A DNA stretch of 64,000 nt from Zoogloea sp041911615 (GCF_041911615.1 NZ_JAYROR010000080.1:1-64000), one strand, 5' to 3'; shown: positions 43,282-51,744, numbered from the stretch's first letter. Notes: a model not told the origin generated them from the letters alone. Numbers and translations: made by a program.

Positions 43282-45039
43282 TTAAAAACCACTCGCCTTG
43301 CGCCCGTCGGCCCCGCCCTGCAGCGCGGCAAGCTGGGCGTCCAGCCAGGCGGCCGGCACCTCGGCGCCGTGCTCGGCGATCAGCTGGGCATACAGATCGG
43401 TGCGGGTGTCGCCGGCGGCCTTCAGGCGGCGCACCGCGTCGGGTGTGGCCACCGGGGGCAGCTCGCGGGCGGCCGTCTCCATCGGGTGGTCGGTGCCGCG
43501 CTTGGGCAGGTAGGTGGGCACCGTTACCGCATCGAAATCGGCAAAGGGGTTGAGCGTGCCTTCGTAGGCGTTCTCCCGAGCCTTGCGCGCGGTAGCCACC
43601 TCCAGGGCGCTCGGCACCCCGTAGGCCGCCTGGTTGATGCGCTCCAGCTGCTTCTCGGCTGCGCTCTTGGGCAGCGCCTTGTAGCTGCCAAAGTCCACCC
43701 CGAAGTCGAAGAACCCGCCGGCGTCCTTCTCGGCCGGGGCGATGGTGTAGAGCCGCTCGGTGCCGTCGGCGTGGCACATCACCAGGTCGATGGCCGGGGC
43801 GCGGTACATGTTCACCCGCAGCGTCACCCGCTCGCCGATCTGCACGCCCGGCACGCCGCCCACGTAATAGGTGCGGCTGCCGTGGCCCTTCACCGCAAAG
43901 CTGATCGTCAGCTGGTTATCCACCAGCCGGGTCTCGTCCTTGCCCACCACCTGGTCGCGCAGCAGCTCCACGCTCGGCGCCAGGCGCAGCTGTGAGGCAG
44001 AGATGCGCTGCCACATCCCCCAGCGGGTCAGCCCGTGGCGGGTGTGGGGCGCCTTGCTGCAGTGGGCCGCGCGCACCTGGTCGGCGCGAGCGTTGAGCGC
44101 GGCGATGTTCTCGGGCAGCCACATGAACAGCCGGCTCTCGAACACCTGCTCCCAGATGTTGTGCATGCCTTCCACGCTGCCCTTGGCCCGGCTGTTCTTC
44201 ACCGCGTGCTCATGCACCGTGACGCCCAGCTGCGCGAGCAGCCGCCGGGCCATTGCGGCGCGGCCGGCGCTGCCCTTGTCCAGCACCAGGTTGAGCGGCA
44301 CCCCATGCAGCGGCTCGCCGCGGCACTGCATCGCCTCGATGAGAAACTCCACAAAGCCCATCGAGTCCTCATGCCCGGCGTAATAGCGCACGAAGTACGC
44401 CCCGCTGTAGGGGTCGGTCATCATCCAGCGGATGCACAGATCGTCCTGCACGCGCTTCATCGCGCCGGGCTTGTTCTTGTACACCTCGGCATCGTCCAGC
44501 AGCTCCACGCCGCGGATGCCGCCGCCCGGTGCGTAGAACAACACCGCCACCGAGCTGTCGATCTGCCACACCTGGTTGGGGTGGGCGTACTTGATGTGCG
44601 CCGCCGCGTGGCCCGCGGCCAGCTGGTCCGGGTGGCAGTGGTAGGCCCGCATCGCCCGGCGCATCGTGGTGGCCGAGGGCGCCAGCACCTCGCCCGTCGC
44701 CTCGTCGACCCGGCCCAGGCCTTGGGCGTGCAGCAGCTCCGCGGCCGCCTTCACCTTGAAGTTGCGCTTGCCGTTGGCCCGCGTGCCATGGTGGATCAAG
44801 CCCGCCGCTGCCAGCGCCACGTCTTCGCTCACCGACAGCTTGCCGGCGTCGCTGCGCTGCTTGCGGCCGGCGTCGTACAGGCCCGCCGCCTTCAGGCGAG
44901 CGTACAGCGTGGCCTTGCTCTTGCCCAGGCGCGCGGCCGCGTCGAGCATGATCGCCCCGCGCTCCCGGTGGCCCGCGGCCTTCAGCCGGCCGGCCAGCTC
45001 GCGCAGCAGCTCCAGTTCCACCACGGTGGCGGCGTCCAT
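43282..45039 (-). CDS. Mu-type DDE transposase
   Basis: Catalyses replicative transposition of the phage and its integration. 585 residues: N-terminal HTH (RLGKSKATLYARLKAAG), integrase core with catalytic D161 (QVWQIDSS), D254 (NLVLDKGSAG) and E290 (RAKGSVEGMHNIWEQ; 35 residues after D254), and a C-terminal beta-barrel (SRTYYVGGVPGVQIGERVTL) plus helical tail that in Mu contacts MuB. Intact, so the element may be functional. Confidence 0.93.
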   Translation of the reverse strand: MDAATVVELELLRELAGRLKAAGHRERGAIMLDAAARLGKSKATLYARLKAAGLYDAGRKQRSDAGKLSVSEDVALAAAGLIHHGTRANGKRNFKVKAAAELLHAQGLGRVDEATGEVLAPSATTMRRAMRAYHCHPDQLAAGHAAAHIKYAHPNQVWQIDSSVAVLFYAPGGGIRGVELLDDAEVYKNKPGAMKRVQDDLCIRWMMTDPYSGAYFVRYYAGHEDSMGFVEFLIEAMQCRGEPLHGVPLNLVLDKGSAGRAAMARRLLAQLGVTVHEHAVKNSRAKGSVEGMHNIWEQVFESRLFMWLPENIAALNARADQVRAAHCSKAPHTRHGLTRWGMWQRISASQLRLAPSVELLRDQVVGKDETRLVDNQLTISFAVKGHGSRTYYVGGVPGVQIGERVTLRVNMYRAPAIDLVMCHADGTERLYTIAPAEKDAGGFFDFGVDFGSYKALPKSAAEKQLERINQAAYGVPSALEVATARKARENAYEGTLNPFADFDAVTVPTYLPKRGTDHPMETAARELPPVATPDAVRRLKAAGDTRTDLYAQLIAEHGAEVPAAWLDAQLAALQGGADGRKASGF

Positions 45040-45040
45040 G

Positions 45041-46009
45041 TCAGAACTCCTCTGCCTCGGCTGCGGGGGCTGTGGTCAGGTCGGCCAGCCAGGGCGGCAT
45101 CACCACCTCGGCAAAATCCACCGGCATCCCGTGGGCGTTGGCCAGGTCGGCCAGGCGCTGGTAGGTGGCGCGCAGGGTGTCGCCCGCCTCGGCCGCGGCG
45201 GTGGCATCGTCCAGCGCCATCACGTTGGCCACCGCCTGGTCAAAGCGGCTCACGTAGCCCAACATCGCCAGGGACGCATCGCGCAGCGCCCCCAGGGCAC
45301 GGGCGCGCTTCTCAAGGGCCACCTTGCGGGTGGCGTCCTCGGTCAGCGTCATCCCGATCAGCTTCTCCTTCAGGCCGTCCCGCTCCTCGCCCAGAGCCTT
45401 CACCCGCCGTTCCTTGATCTCCATGATCTTGTTCAGGTCGGCAATGGCCCTATCCTTCTCGGCCAGCTTCTTGGCGTGGCGCTCGGTCAGCTCGCCGATC
45501 AGGTCTGTAACGCTGTCGCGGTCGGTGGCCTCGGCGATGGTCGTCTTGATCAGTGCCTGGTCATCGGACGGAAGGGCCTGCAGCGCCTGGTAGTCCTTCC
45601 GGCGCAGGCCGAGCCGTTCGGCCGACTCGAACAGCTCCGGCCCGAGGGATTCGTACTTCTGGGCGATGCGGGAGCACGTCTTGTACGACTTGCCGAACAG
45701 AAGCTCGCAGGCCTCCTCCAAATCGGACACGCGTGTCCGATTTCCCTGAGCGTCCAAAAACTCCAAGTCCTTGTATTTCTTACCTTCACGCAATTGGATG
45801 AAGGATTCGGCAATGATCTTTTCGGACACGCTGGTCTGAAAAAGCGCCGATTCGATGCGGCCGACGATCTTGCCGACCTCAAGCGATGAACTCTGCAGCC
45901 GATCGCGTGCGCCAACCTCGGTCATCGCGGTGCTATCCGCCTCGATCACGGCACGGTTGGGTTCCGGCACGTCGGCCGGTGGCGTCAGGGGGGTGGGTTT
46001 GCGGGGCAT
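45041..46009 (-). CDS. Early phage coiled-coil protein, unrecognised
   Basis: 322 residues. Middle part has ASYKTCSRIAQKYESLG-like helices (KSYKTCSRIAQKYESLGPEL), then a long coiled coil about 175-225 (ERHAKKLAEKDRAIADLNK). It stands directly upstream of the transposase (1-bp gap). The N-terminal part could be a ParB-like or HTH DNA-binding region, but no motif is firm. Function unknown. Confidence 0.65.
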   Translation of the reverse strand: MPRKPTPLTPPADVPEPNRAVIEADSTAMTEVGARDRLQSSSLEVGKIVGRIESALFQTSVSEKIIAESFIQLREGKKYKDLEFLDAQGNRTRVSDLEEACELLFGKSYKTCSRIAQKYESLGPELFESAERLGLRRKDYQALQALPSDDQALIKTTIAEATDRDSVTDLIGELTERHAKKLAEKDRAIADLNKIMEIKERRVKALGEERDGLKEKLIGMTLTEDATRKVALEKRARALGALRDASLAMLGYVSRFDQAVANVMALDDATAAAEAGDTLRATYQRLADLANAHGMPVDFAEVVMPPWLADLTTAPAAEAEEF

Positions 46010-46010
46010 C

Positions 46011-46334
46011 TCAGGGCTCCGTGCGGTAGCGGTTGATGGTTTCGGTCAGGCGGTTCTGGGCGCGCTCCATGGCCGTGGCGTGGGCGATCGCAATCCGCAC
46101 CAGCCCCGGCGCCAGCCGGTAGCGGCCCGTCTCGGCGATCTGCTCTGCAAAGCCGGCCGCTACCAGGTTGTGCAAGTCGCGGGTGATCGACGCCGGGCTG
46201 GTGCTCAGCGCAGCCACCAGGTCTTTCGGGGCCAGGCCGTGCAGCTCGTGCCCGGCCAGCACCCGGATCGCGTCGAGAATGCGGCGCTGGCTGCCGTTGT
46301 CGTGGATGTGCTTGTCAGCGTGCTTGTCGCTCAT
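46011..46334 (-). CDS. Winged-helix regulator, IclR-like HTH
   Basis: 107 residues. The core SQRRILDAIRVLAGHELHG, then LAPKDLVAALSTSPASITRD and LHNLVAAGFAEQ, forms an IclR/MarR-type winged helix. No effector domain, as in small phage regulators. Start is the ATG at 46334, five bases after the stop of the preceding gene. Confidence 0.75.
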   Translation of the reverse strand: MSDKHADKHIHDNGSQRRILDAIRVLAGHELHGLAPKDLVAALSTSPASITRDLHNLVAAGFAEQIAETGRYRLAPGLVRIAIAHATAMERAQNRLTETINRYRTEP

Positions 46335-46339
46335 GGCGC

Positions 46340-46804
46340 TCACCCCAGGTCCAGCTCGGGCTGGTCTGCCTTGCGCACGTTCTCGCGGTGCCAGGCCAGC
46401 GATTCCAGCCCCATGCCGAGCTTGCCGAGGGTGCTCTCCCGGTCCATGTGGCCGGCCATGTAGTCCAGCAGCGCGCCGGTGGCCCCGTGCAGCGTGGCCT
46501 GCAGCACATGCACGTCCTCGGCCGTGGTGGCCCGGCCGGTGGGGATCACCACCACCACCGCGCCCTCGGCGGCGGCCAGGTAGCGCACCACGTTCTGCGC
46601 GCCGGTCAGGTGCTGCCAGGCCAGCACGGCCTTGGCCGGCATCGTCTCGGCCTCGATCCATTTGTAGAGCGTGGCCGGCGTGGCCCCCATCAGCTCGGCC
46701 AGCCGCTCAATGGAGAGGCGCCGGTGCTTGAGCGCGTAGCTCTTGTCCATTTCGAACGCCATGCGCAGGCTGTTCGGGACGGGTTTCGAATGTCTCGTGT
46801 TCAT
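46340..46804 (-). CDS. Phage HTH regulatory protein
   Basis: 154 residues. An N-terminal HTH (about 28-60) with RLSIERLAELMGATPATLYK and WIEAETMPAKAV resembles phage CII/Ner-like regulators. The C-terminal half (LLDYMAGHMDRESTLGKLG) is helical. It opens the transposase operon, 52 bp from the palindrome at 46856. Confidence 0.75.
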   Translation of the reverse strand: MNTRHSKPVPNSLRMAFEMDKSYALKHRRLSIERLAELMGATPATLYKWIEAETMPAKAVLAWQHLTGAQNVVRYLAAAEGAVVVVIPTGRATTAEDVHVLQATLHGATGALLDYMAGHMDRESTLGKLGMGLESLAWHRENVRKADQPELDLG

Positions 46805-46855
46805 TGGAGATTGGACGCGGGGTCAGATTTCTGGACAAAAACCGGGTTGGAAAGG

Positions 46856-46872
46856 CTGAAACGGTGTTTCAG
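46856..46872. promoter_or_regulatory. Operator-like palindrome CTGAAAC-GGT-GTTTCAG
   Basis: Perfect 7-3-7 dyad in the 90-bp gap between divergent genes at 46804 (minus) and 46895 (plus). Position and symmetry fit an operator for the early transposase transcript. Confidence 0.65.
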
Positions 46873-46894
46873 GCGGCTAAACTTCGGGGCGTGG

Positions 46895-47188
46895 ATGAAC
46901 ATGAATGAACACGTTTTGAACGCGGAGGCGCAGATGGCCCAAACCCGTGTCACACCGCTGGAAGACCGCATGGCAGCCATGCGGCTGTTGCTCAGCTCCC
47001 TGGTGGCGCACCTCGAAGACAACGGGCTCATTGACCGTGACCTCCTTGAGCGGGATCTGTGGATGACGGCGCGTGTAGGCCACTTGCACGAATCAGCTGA
47101 AGGAGACCTGCGCAGCGTGTTTGCAGGGGCCGACGCCCTGCTGGACGAATGGCAGCGGCAGCGAGACGAAGGGCCTGACGAGGGCTGA
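46895..47188 (+). CDS. Small rightward phage protein, unrecognised
   Basis: 97 residues, mostly helical and acidic (PLEDRMAAMRLLLSSLVAHL, DGLIDRD-like NGLIDRDLLERDLWMTARV). Opposite in direction to its neighbours. The ATG at 46895 (or 46901) is chosen because the upstream frame overlaps known minus-strand genes. Its divergent setting beside an operator suggests a regulator or anti-repressor; this is inference. It may be spurious, but codon use looks normal. Confidence 0.5.
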   Translation: MNMNEHVLNAEAQMAQTRVTPLEDRMAAMRLLLSSLVAHLEDNGLIDRDLLERDLWMTARVGHLHESAEGDLRSVFAGADALLDEWQRQRDEGPDEG

Positions 47189-47216
47189 GCGGCAACTTGG
47201 CGGGCATGGCCACGGC

Positions 47217-47669
47217 TCAGAACCGGAAACCCACGCCCAGACGCAGGTTGTTGGCCACCACGCCCACCTCCAGCACCAGGCCGGCATCGAGGGCGGCGTC
47301 GCGGTACTCGGAGGGCAGCGCGTCGAGGATCAGCGCCCCGGCCAGCGAGCCGAGCAGGAACTGCCGATTCACCCGGCCGATGTCGCCACTTTCGGTGGCC
47401 TGTCTCACATTCACGTTGGCCGGGCCGGCGTAGCCCGCCGCATAGGCGCGGTCCGGCTGGCCGGGGATGCGGCCGATGGGCGCCGAGGTGTCGGCAGCGT
47501 TGCGGGCGCGGCTGTGCTCCTGGGCCCAGTTGATCGCCACCAGGGTGGCCAGCGCGAGGCCCTTGCCCTGCTGGGCGGGCGTCCAGTCGTCGCCGGCGTG
47601 GACTGACGGAGCGGTAAGGACGGCGGCGGCGCACAGCGCGGCGGCCAGGGGTTTGAAGTGGTTGAGCAT
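47217..47669 (-). CDS. Exported phage protein, unrecognised
   Basis: 150 residues with a clear Sec signal (LAAALCAAAVLTAPSVHA, cleavage before GDDW). The mature part has Gly/Ala-rich and amphipathic stretches ending in LRLGVGFRF, the aromatic end typical of outer-membrane proteins. It could be a periplasmic or outer-membrane lysogenic-conversion protein. Lies in the leftward early operon between gp16-like and the minus regulators. Confidence 0.7.
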   Translation of the reverse strand: MLNHFKPLAAALCAAAVLTAPSVHAGDDWTPAQQGKGLALATLVAINWAQEHSRARNAADTSAPIGRIPGQPDRAYAAGYAGPANVNVRQATESGDIGRVNRQFLLGSLAGALILDALPSEYRDAALDAGLVLEVGVVANNLRLGVGFRF

Positions 47670-47677
47670 GGCGGGCC

Positions 47678-47875
47678 TCATGCGGCGAGCTGTTCGGGTT
47701 CCGGCTGCTTGATGCCGGCGGTGACTGCGATGTCGTGGGCGCGGCCGAAGTTGCCCTTGTCGAGGCCGTTGAGCACGCGATAGACGGCGCGCTCGGGGAA
47801 GCCATGCTCTTCCGCCCACTGGCGGATGGTCTTGCCCTGGGCACGGAGACGGGCCTTGAAGCGAGTGGGGGTCAC
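47678..47875 (-). CDS. BcepMu gp16-family DNA-binding protein
   Basis: 65 residues from the GTG at 47875, which has AGGAG seven bases upstream. The sequence RFKARLRAQGKTIRQWAEEH plus RAVYRVLNGLDKGNFGRAHD matches the HTH family named after BcepMu gp16, a Cro/Ner-like regulator next to the repressor of such phages. First gene of the leftward early operon, divergent from the XRE repressor. Confidence 0.85.
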   Translation of the reverse strand: MTPTRFKARLRAQGKTIRQWAEEHGFPERAVYRVLNGLDKGNFGRAHDIAVTAGIKQPEPEQLAA

Positions 47876-47965
47876 TTGTGATCTCCTGTGGTTGAGTGGG
47901 ATTTCACGGGCAGCGCGGGGGGCTGTGCTGCCGGTGAAATGACTGTGTTTGTGTAGTGAATGATA

Positions 47966-47981
47966 GGAACCGTTTGGTTCC
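47966..47981. promoter_or_regulatory. Repressor operator 1, GGAACC-GTTT-GGTTCC
   Basis: Perfect 6-4-6 palindrome in the 130-bp gap between the gp16-like and repressor genes, shared with a second copy 32 bp downstream. Confidence 0.75.
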
Positions 47982-47997
47982 ATGTCAACGTTTTGTG

Positions 47998-48013
47998 AGA
48001 ACCAAATGGTTTC
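47998..48013. promoter_or_regulatory. Repressor operator 2, AGAACC-AAAT-GGTTTC
   Basis: Imperfect second copy of the same architecture (AACC-N4-GGTT core). It covers the proposed repressor start codon at 48006, so binding here would block the repressor's own transcription. Confidence 0.65.
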
Positions 48014-48458
48014 TATTGGCGAACGCCTGCGAGAGGAGCGTCAAAAGCTCAAGATGAGCCAGACCGCTTTTGCCGAGCGTGGTGGGGTGACGAAGAAAAC
48101 CCAGATGCTGTACGAGGGGAACGAACGGTTCCCTGACGCCCAATACCTGGCCTCGGTTGCCGAAGCCGGCGTCGATGTCCTCTATGTCCTAACAGGTAAG
48201 CCTGTTGCAGCGCCCGTCCCCGCGCCGGCGGTTATGTCCTACGAGCGCGCAACCGTGGTGCCGCTGCCTGCCAACGAACACGGCGGCCTCACCTGGCGCC
48301 AGATCCTGGCGATCGCCATCGATGAGCTCAACGCCGCCGGCAAGCGCCTGCCAGGCGAGAAGCTCCTCGAGCTGGTGGACCTGCTGGTGGCCTGGCAGGC
48401 CGAAGGGGCCAAGGTGGATGCAGAGAAGATGAGGAAGCAGATCCGCCTCGTCGCCTGA
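48006..48458 (+). CDS. XRE-family phage repressor
   Basis: 150 residues from ATG 48006 (an in-frame ATG at 47982 would add eight). N-terminal HTH (about 4-60): IGERLREERQKLKMSQTAFA then ERGGVTKKTQMLYEGNERFP. The C-terminal half is helical (LTWRQILAIAIDELNAAGK), a dimerisation rather than a LexA-type peptidase domain, so it is not expected to self-cleave on DNA damage. Placed between two operators and divergent from the early operon: the likely lysogeny repressor. Confidence 0.88.
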   Translation: MVSIGERLREERQKLKMSQTAFAERGGVTKKTQMLYEGNERFPDAQYLASVAEAGVDVLYVLTGKPVAAPVPAPAVMSYERATVVPLPANEHGGLTWRQILAIAIDELNAAGKRLPGEKLLELVDLLVAWQAEGAKVDAEKMRKQIRLVA

Positions 48459-48568
48459 CTGTTGCGAAATCCGTCGCATTCGTTGCAAAAACCGGCCGGT
48501 TTTGGGCTTAGCCTTTGCGCTTACTCGAATATGATGATTTCGTTGAAACAGTTTTTATAGGTGCGCAG

Positions 48569-48733
48569 ATGGGATCAGGAATCGAAGAACGCATTCGGGA
48601 GCTGCTGGCCACCGAGCTGCTCTCTGACTTCCCCGGTGACCTGCCCCGGGTCGAGCTCTCCGGCGTCACGGTGGAGTTGCGGGTCGAACGGGTCGTGGTG
48701 GTGCTCGGTGCCGGGCAGTCCAAGGAAAGTTGA
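48569..48733 (+). CDS. Small protein after the repressor, unrecognised
   Basis: 54 residues from ATG 48569 (an upstream TTG at 48515 is possible). Helix IEERIRELLATELLSDFPG, then a beta hairpin VELRVERVVVVLG. Not recognised. Transcribed with the repressor. Confidence 0.5.
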   Translation: MGSGIEERIRELLATELLSDFPGDLPRVELSGVTVELRVERVVVVLGAGQSKES

Positions 48734-48764
48734 TGATGCGCTTGGTGCTTGAAGGCGTTCTGCG

Positions 48765-48872
48765 ATGAGCGCCGGATGGATTGTGCTGGCTCTCATGCAG
48801 CTGGGCACGATCGGCACCGACTACCCGGGAAAATGGTGGGTAAAAAAGAACGAGGGGCTATCCAAAGCATGA
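48765..48872 (+). CDS. 35-residue hydrophobic peptide, possible
   Basis: ATG 48765 to TGA; MSAGWIVLALMQLGTIGTDY with a basic tail (KWWVKKNEG). One short hydrophobic helix. Could be a micropeptide of the lysogeny operon; may also be chance. Confidence 0.3.
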   Translation: MSAGWIVLALMQLGTIGTDYPGKWWVKKNEGLSKA

Positions 48873-48917
48873 CATTTGTTATTCAATTGTCAGACGTGGC
48901 ACATTGGAGAAAAACAA

Positions 48918-50090
48918 ATGAGCATGCAGAGCTTTACCGATCGAGTCCTCAAGCACGCCGAGCACGTCAAGAACGTGGGCGCCCATTGCACGACGGAAGA
49001 GACGACGAAGCAGGCCTTGATCCTGCCGCTGCTCGACAGCCTCGGTTTCTCACCCTTTGACCCAACCAGGGTAAAGGCCGAGTACGGGGCTGACTTTCCA
49101 GGTGCCAAGGCCAGCGAGCGGGTGGACTACGCGCTGTTCTGCCATGGCGTGCCAGTGATGTTCATCGAAGCCAAAGCCCACGGCGAAAAGCTGACCAACC
49201 ACTGCCCGCAGCTTTCGCGTTACTTCAACGCGACGCCCGAGGTGACGATCGCCGCCATCACGAACGGCCGTGAATGGCGCTTCTTCACCGACCTCAACAA
49301 CAAGAACATGATGGACTCGGAGCCCTTCCTGGTCGTCGACTTCGAGCAGCTCGAGGTGGCGCTGATCAGCCGGCTCTACCGCTTCCGCCACGACGAGTTT
49401 CAACCCGACGCGTTGCGCACGCTCGCCGAGGAAACTGTCTATCTCAACGCCTTTACCCAGGTCATCAGCCAGAGCCTGCGCGAACCGGATGCCGACTTCG
49501 TCCGCTACGTGGCGGGCCGAGCCGGGATCCAGCGGCAATTCAACGCCCGCTTCCTGGAGTCCATCGCCCCTATCGTGAAGCTGGCCGTGGAGCGGTCGGT
49601 GAGCGACATGGTGGTGTCCGGCCTCTCCGCGAAGCCGATCGCGGCCGAACCCAGGGCAACCCTTCCCGAGGAAAGCTCCATGGCCGCCCCGGCAGCAGAT
49701 CCGACGGCTGACGTCATCGACCCAGCCAATCCGCGCATCGTCACGACCTACGCCGAGCGGCGCCTGTTCGAGGTGGTCCGGGACATCCTCGGCGATGAAG
49801 TGGAGCTCGCCCCCAAGGACACGGAGAGCTACTTCTCGGTGCTCTACCAGAACAAGGTGAACCGCTGGCTGATCCGCTACCAGGCGGACAAGCGCCACCC
49901 CGCTATCGCGATCTGTGTGCCGATGACGGACGAACGCAGACGCGAGGTAGCCCGCGCCGGCCTGCAAATCGGTGCGGCCGATACGATCCTGCTGTCACAG
50001 CCGGACCACCTGGCCAGGATCCCGGGCATCGTCTTCGATGCGCTGGAGTACTGCCGGGATGATGCGAACTTCAAGCGTGGGCAGGCGTAG
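48918..50090 (+). CDS. Restriction-endonuclease-like protein (HsdR N-terminal type), phage cargo
   Basis: 390 residues from ATG 48918, which has GGAGA eight bases upstream. The N-terminal half looks like the type I restriction HsdR nuclease domain: KQALILPLLDSLGFSPFDP, then a PD-(D/E)xK core with D in ERVDYALFCHG and EAK in VMFIEAKAHG, and ITNGREWRFFTDL. No helicase motor follows. The C-terminal third (DTESYFSVLYQNKVNRWLIR) is a second alpha/beta domain. Stand-alone proteins of this kind are frequent in prophages and defence islands; function is not known. Confidence 0.75.
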   Translation: MSMQSFTDRVLKHAEHVKNVGAHCTTEETTKQALILPLLDSLGFSPFDPTRVKAEYGADFPGAKASERVDYALFCHGVPVMFIEAKAHGEKLTNHCPQLSRYFNATPEVTIAAITNGREWRFFTDLNNKNMMDSEPFLVVDFEQLEVALISRLYRFRHDEFQPDALRTLAEETVYLNAFTQVISQSLREPDADFVRYVAGRAGIQRQFNARFLESIAPIVKLAVERSVSDMVVSGLSAKPIAAEPRATLPEESSMAAPAADPTADVIDPANPRIVTTYAERRLFEVVRDILGDEVELAPKDTESYFSVLYQNKVNRWLIRYQADKRHPAIAICVPMTDERRREVARAGLQIGAADTILLSQPDHLARIPGIVFDALEYCRDDANFKRGQA

Positions 50091-50185
50091 CCCGAGCCAA
50101 GAGACGGCCTGAACAACAAGAAACGGAGAGGCTCGGTACCAATCACTCCGTTACGAGATAGAAACAGCTAAAGCGCAAAGCAACG

Positions 50186-51205
50186 ATGGTCGAACACGCA
50201 AAAATTACCTTCTACAAAATTTCAGAATGTGGCTACTACCGCCGCGGAACTCCCAGTCCGGATTTCGGAGCTGTCCCGGAGTTGCTGCGTGAGTTGTTGG
50301 CTTGGAGCCAAGGTCGTCCTCTAGTAGAGACAAAAGTGTTCGAGCCTGCGGACGGACAGGATCTACATCCGGCTTACCTCTTGGATATTCGAGGCGATGG
50401 CGATAGTTGGCTTGTGACGACGTGGAATCAGACCCCCTCCAATGAGGCTGGTGTCGCTTCGGTAAAAGGCGAGTCAAACGTCGGAGCGGCTCAAGTCGTA
50501 ATGAACAGCATTGAAGAAGGGAGCATCCCCGGATTCGCGACCTACTTCTGGTTCATTCCGTCCCGAGGTTGCTTTGCCAGCATTCGCTTCCAGCACCTCT
50601 GGACAGGACAGAAGTCACTCCAGTGCTACATGGAGTCTTACATGAGCTCGTTCTCTAGCCATGTGGTCACAGAAGAGGGCAACGGGGATGAACTCGAAAT
50701 CCTTGGCTACGCACCAAATCCTGGCGAGGAGCCCGTCCATGTAAGCCCACGGTTCAGAACGAGTCTCGTCTACAAGCCGGGGGAGACGGACGTGATTCGC
50801 AATGGTGTCGAGAGTATTCGCAAGATTGTCAGAAAAACCGCTCTGACCCTCACGCGCGAAGCCGACTTGGCCAAGTGGCAGCAGTTCCTCCGCTGGACGA
50901 AGTTGCGTGACCAACCCGCTGCGCTTCAAAAGGTGAGGGTTCAGTATGAGATATCCACCGGCATCTCCCTTGCGGACCTCGACGCCATCATTCACGACTG
51001 GAATGAGCAACATGACCGCGAGTGGGACGACTATGGGTTTTGTTTGAAGGGCGAGTCGCAGAAAATACGATGGCTGAGCCATAGCTTGGCGAGGTCGGAG
51101 TTTGACCTCGATGTCACGAGGGATAACGATGAGGTCGTTAGCCCTGCTTCACTCCTTGCTGCGCTCGCCGACAAGCGTGCGGCAATCTTGAGAGTCCTGG
51201 ATTGA
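50186..51205 (+). CDS. RexA-like soluble protein of a two-gene exclusion-type module
   Basis: 339 residues, no signal peptide, no known catalytic motif. N-terminal alpha/beta part (ITFYKISECGYYRRGTPSPD) with WLVTTWNQTPSNEAG and GFATYFWFIPSRGCFASIRF, then a helical region (VESIRKIVRKTALTL) and ISTGISLADLDAIIHDW. GC content is visibly lower than the rest of the prophage. Its stop overlaps the start of a four-helix membrane protein gene, the architecture of lambda rexA-rexB, and it lies downstream of the repressor as rex does. Direct sequence homology to RexA is not claimed. Confidence 0.55.
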   Translation: MVEHAKITFYKISECGYYRRGTPSPDFGAVPELLRELLAWSQGRPLVETKVFEPADGQDLHPAYLLDIRGDGDSWLVTTWNQTPSNEAGVASVKGESNVGAAQVVMNSIEEGSIPGFATYFWFIPSRGCFASIRFQHLWTGQKSLQCYMESYMSSFSSHVVTEEGNGDELEILGYAPNPGEEPVHVSPRFRTSLVYKPGETDVIRNGVESIRKIVRKTALTLTREADLAKWQQFLRWTKLRDQPAALQKVRVQYEISTGISLADLDAIIHDWNEQHDREWDDYGFCLKGESQKIRWLSHSLARSEFDLDVTRDNDEVVSPASLLAALADKRAAILRVLD

Positions 51206-51744
51206 TGAGAGTAGTCATCCTCGGGGGCATAGGGATGCTGATACTCAGTGCGATGGGTGCATCGTACTGGTATGGCAGAGAAGTGCCTTTCTCCGAACAG
51301 TGGCCCCTCTTTGAGGCCCTGAGGACGACTGCGTCCATCATTTTTGCCGTTGTTGGTGCGTGGTTGGCAATCATCTACCCTGAGCGACTCAAGCTGTCAT
51401 TCAGGGCCACGCCCAATACTGTTGGAGAGGCGCCGGTGAAGATGGGGCAACTTCTTCACCCAGCTATGCATTCAACAGCCATCCTTTGCGCTGTTCTGTT
51501 TGTCGGGATCGCCGCTCCCATCCTTAAGCAGATTCCGGCCCTGCTTGAGTACAAGGAGATTTGTCGTGGGCTGTCCTACTGCCTGGCAACCGGTTTGACG
51601 TTTTGGCAAATATGGACGGTTATCCTCACTCTTGTACCGGCGGATGTCATCAAATCGGCTGCGGACAAAGAGATCCGGGACATGAACACGCTGCAGAGTT
51701 ACCGGAAGAACACAATACCCGGCAAGCGGCCACCGTCGCCCTGA
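51205..51744 (+). CDS. RexB-like four-helix membrane protein
   Basis: 179 residues from the ATG at 51205 (TGATG overlap with the previous gene). Four hydrophobic helices: VVILGGIGMLILSAMGASYW (about 4-24), TASIIFAVVGAWLAIIYP (about 43-60), STAILCAVLFVGIAAPIL (about 90-108) and LATGLTFWQIWTVILTLVP (about 130-148). No transporter motif. Size and topology resemble RexB, an ion-channel-forming partner. Low GC, like its partner. Confidence 0.6.
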   Translation: MRVVILGGIGMLILSAMGASYWYGREVPFSEQWPLFEALRTTASIIFAVVGAWLAIIYPERLKLSFRATPNTVGEAPVKMGQLLHPAMHSTAILCAVLFVGIAAPILKQIPALLEYKEICRGLSYCLATGLTFWQIWTVILTLVPADVIKSAADKEIRDMNTLQSYRKNTIPGKRPPSP

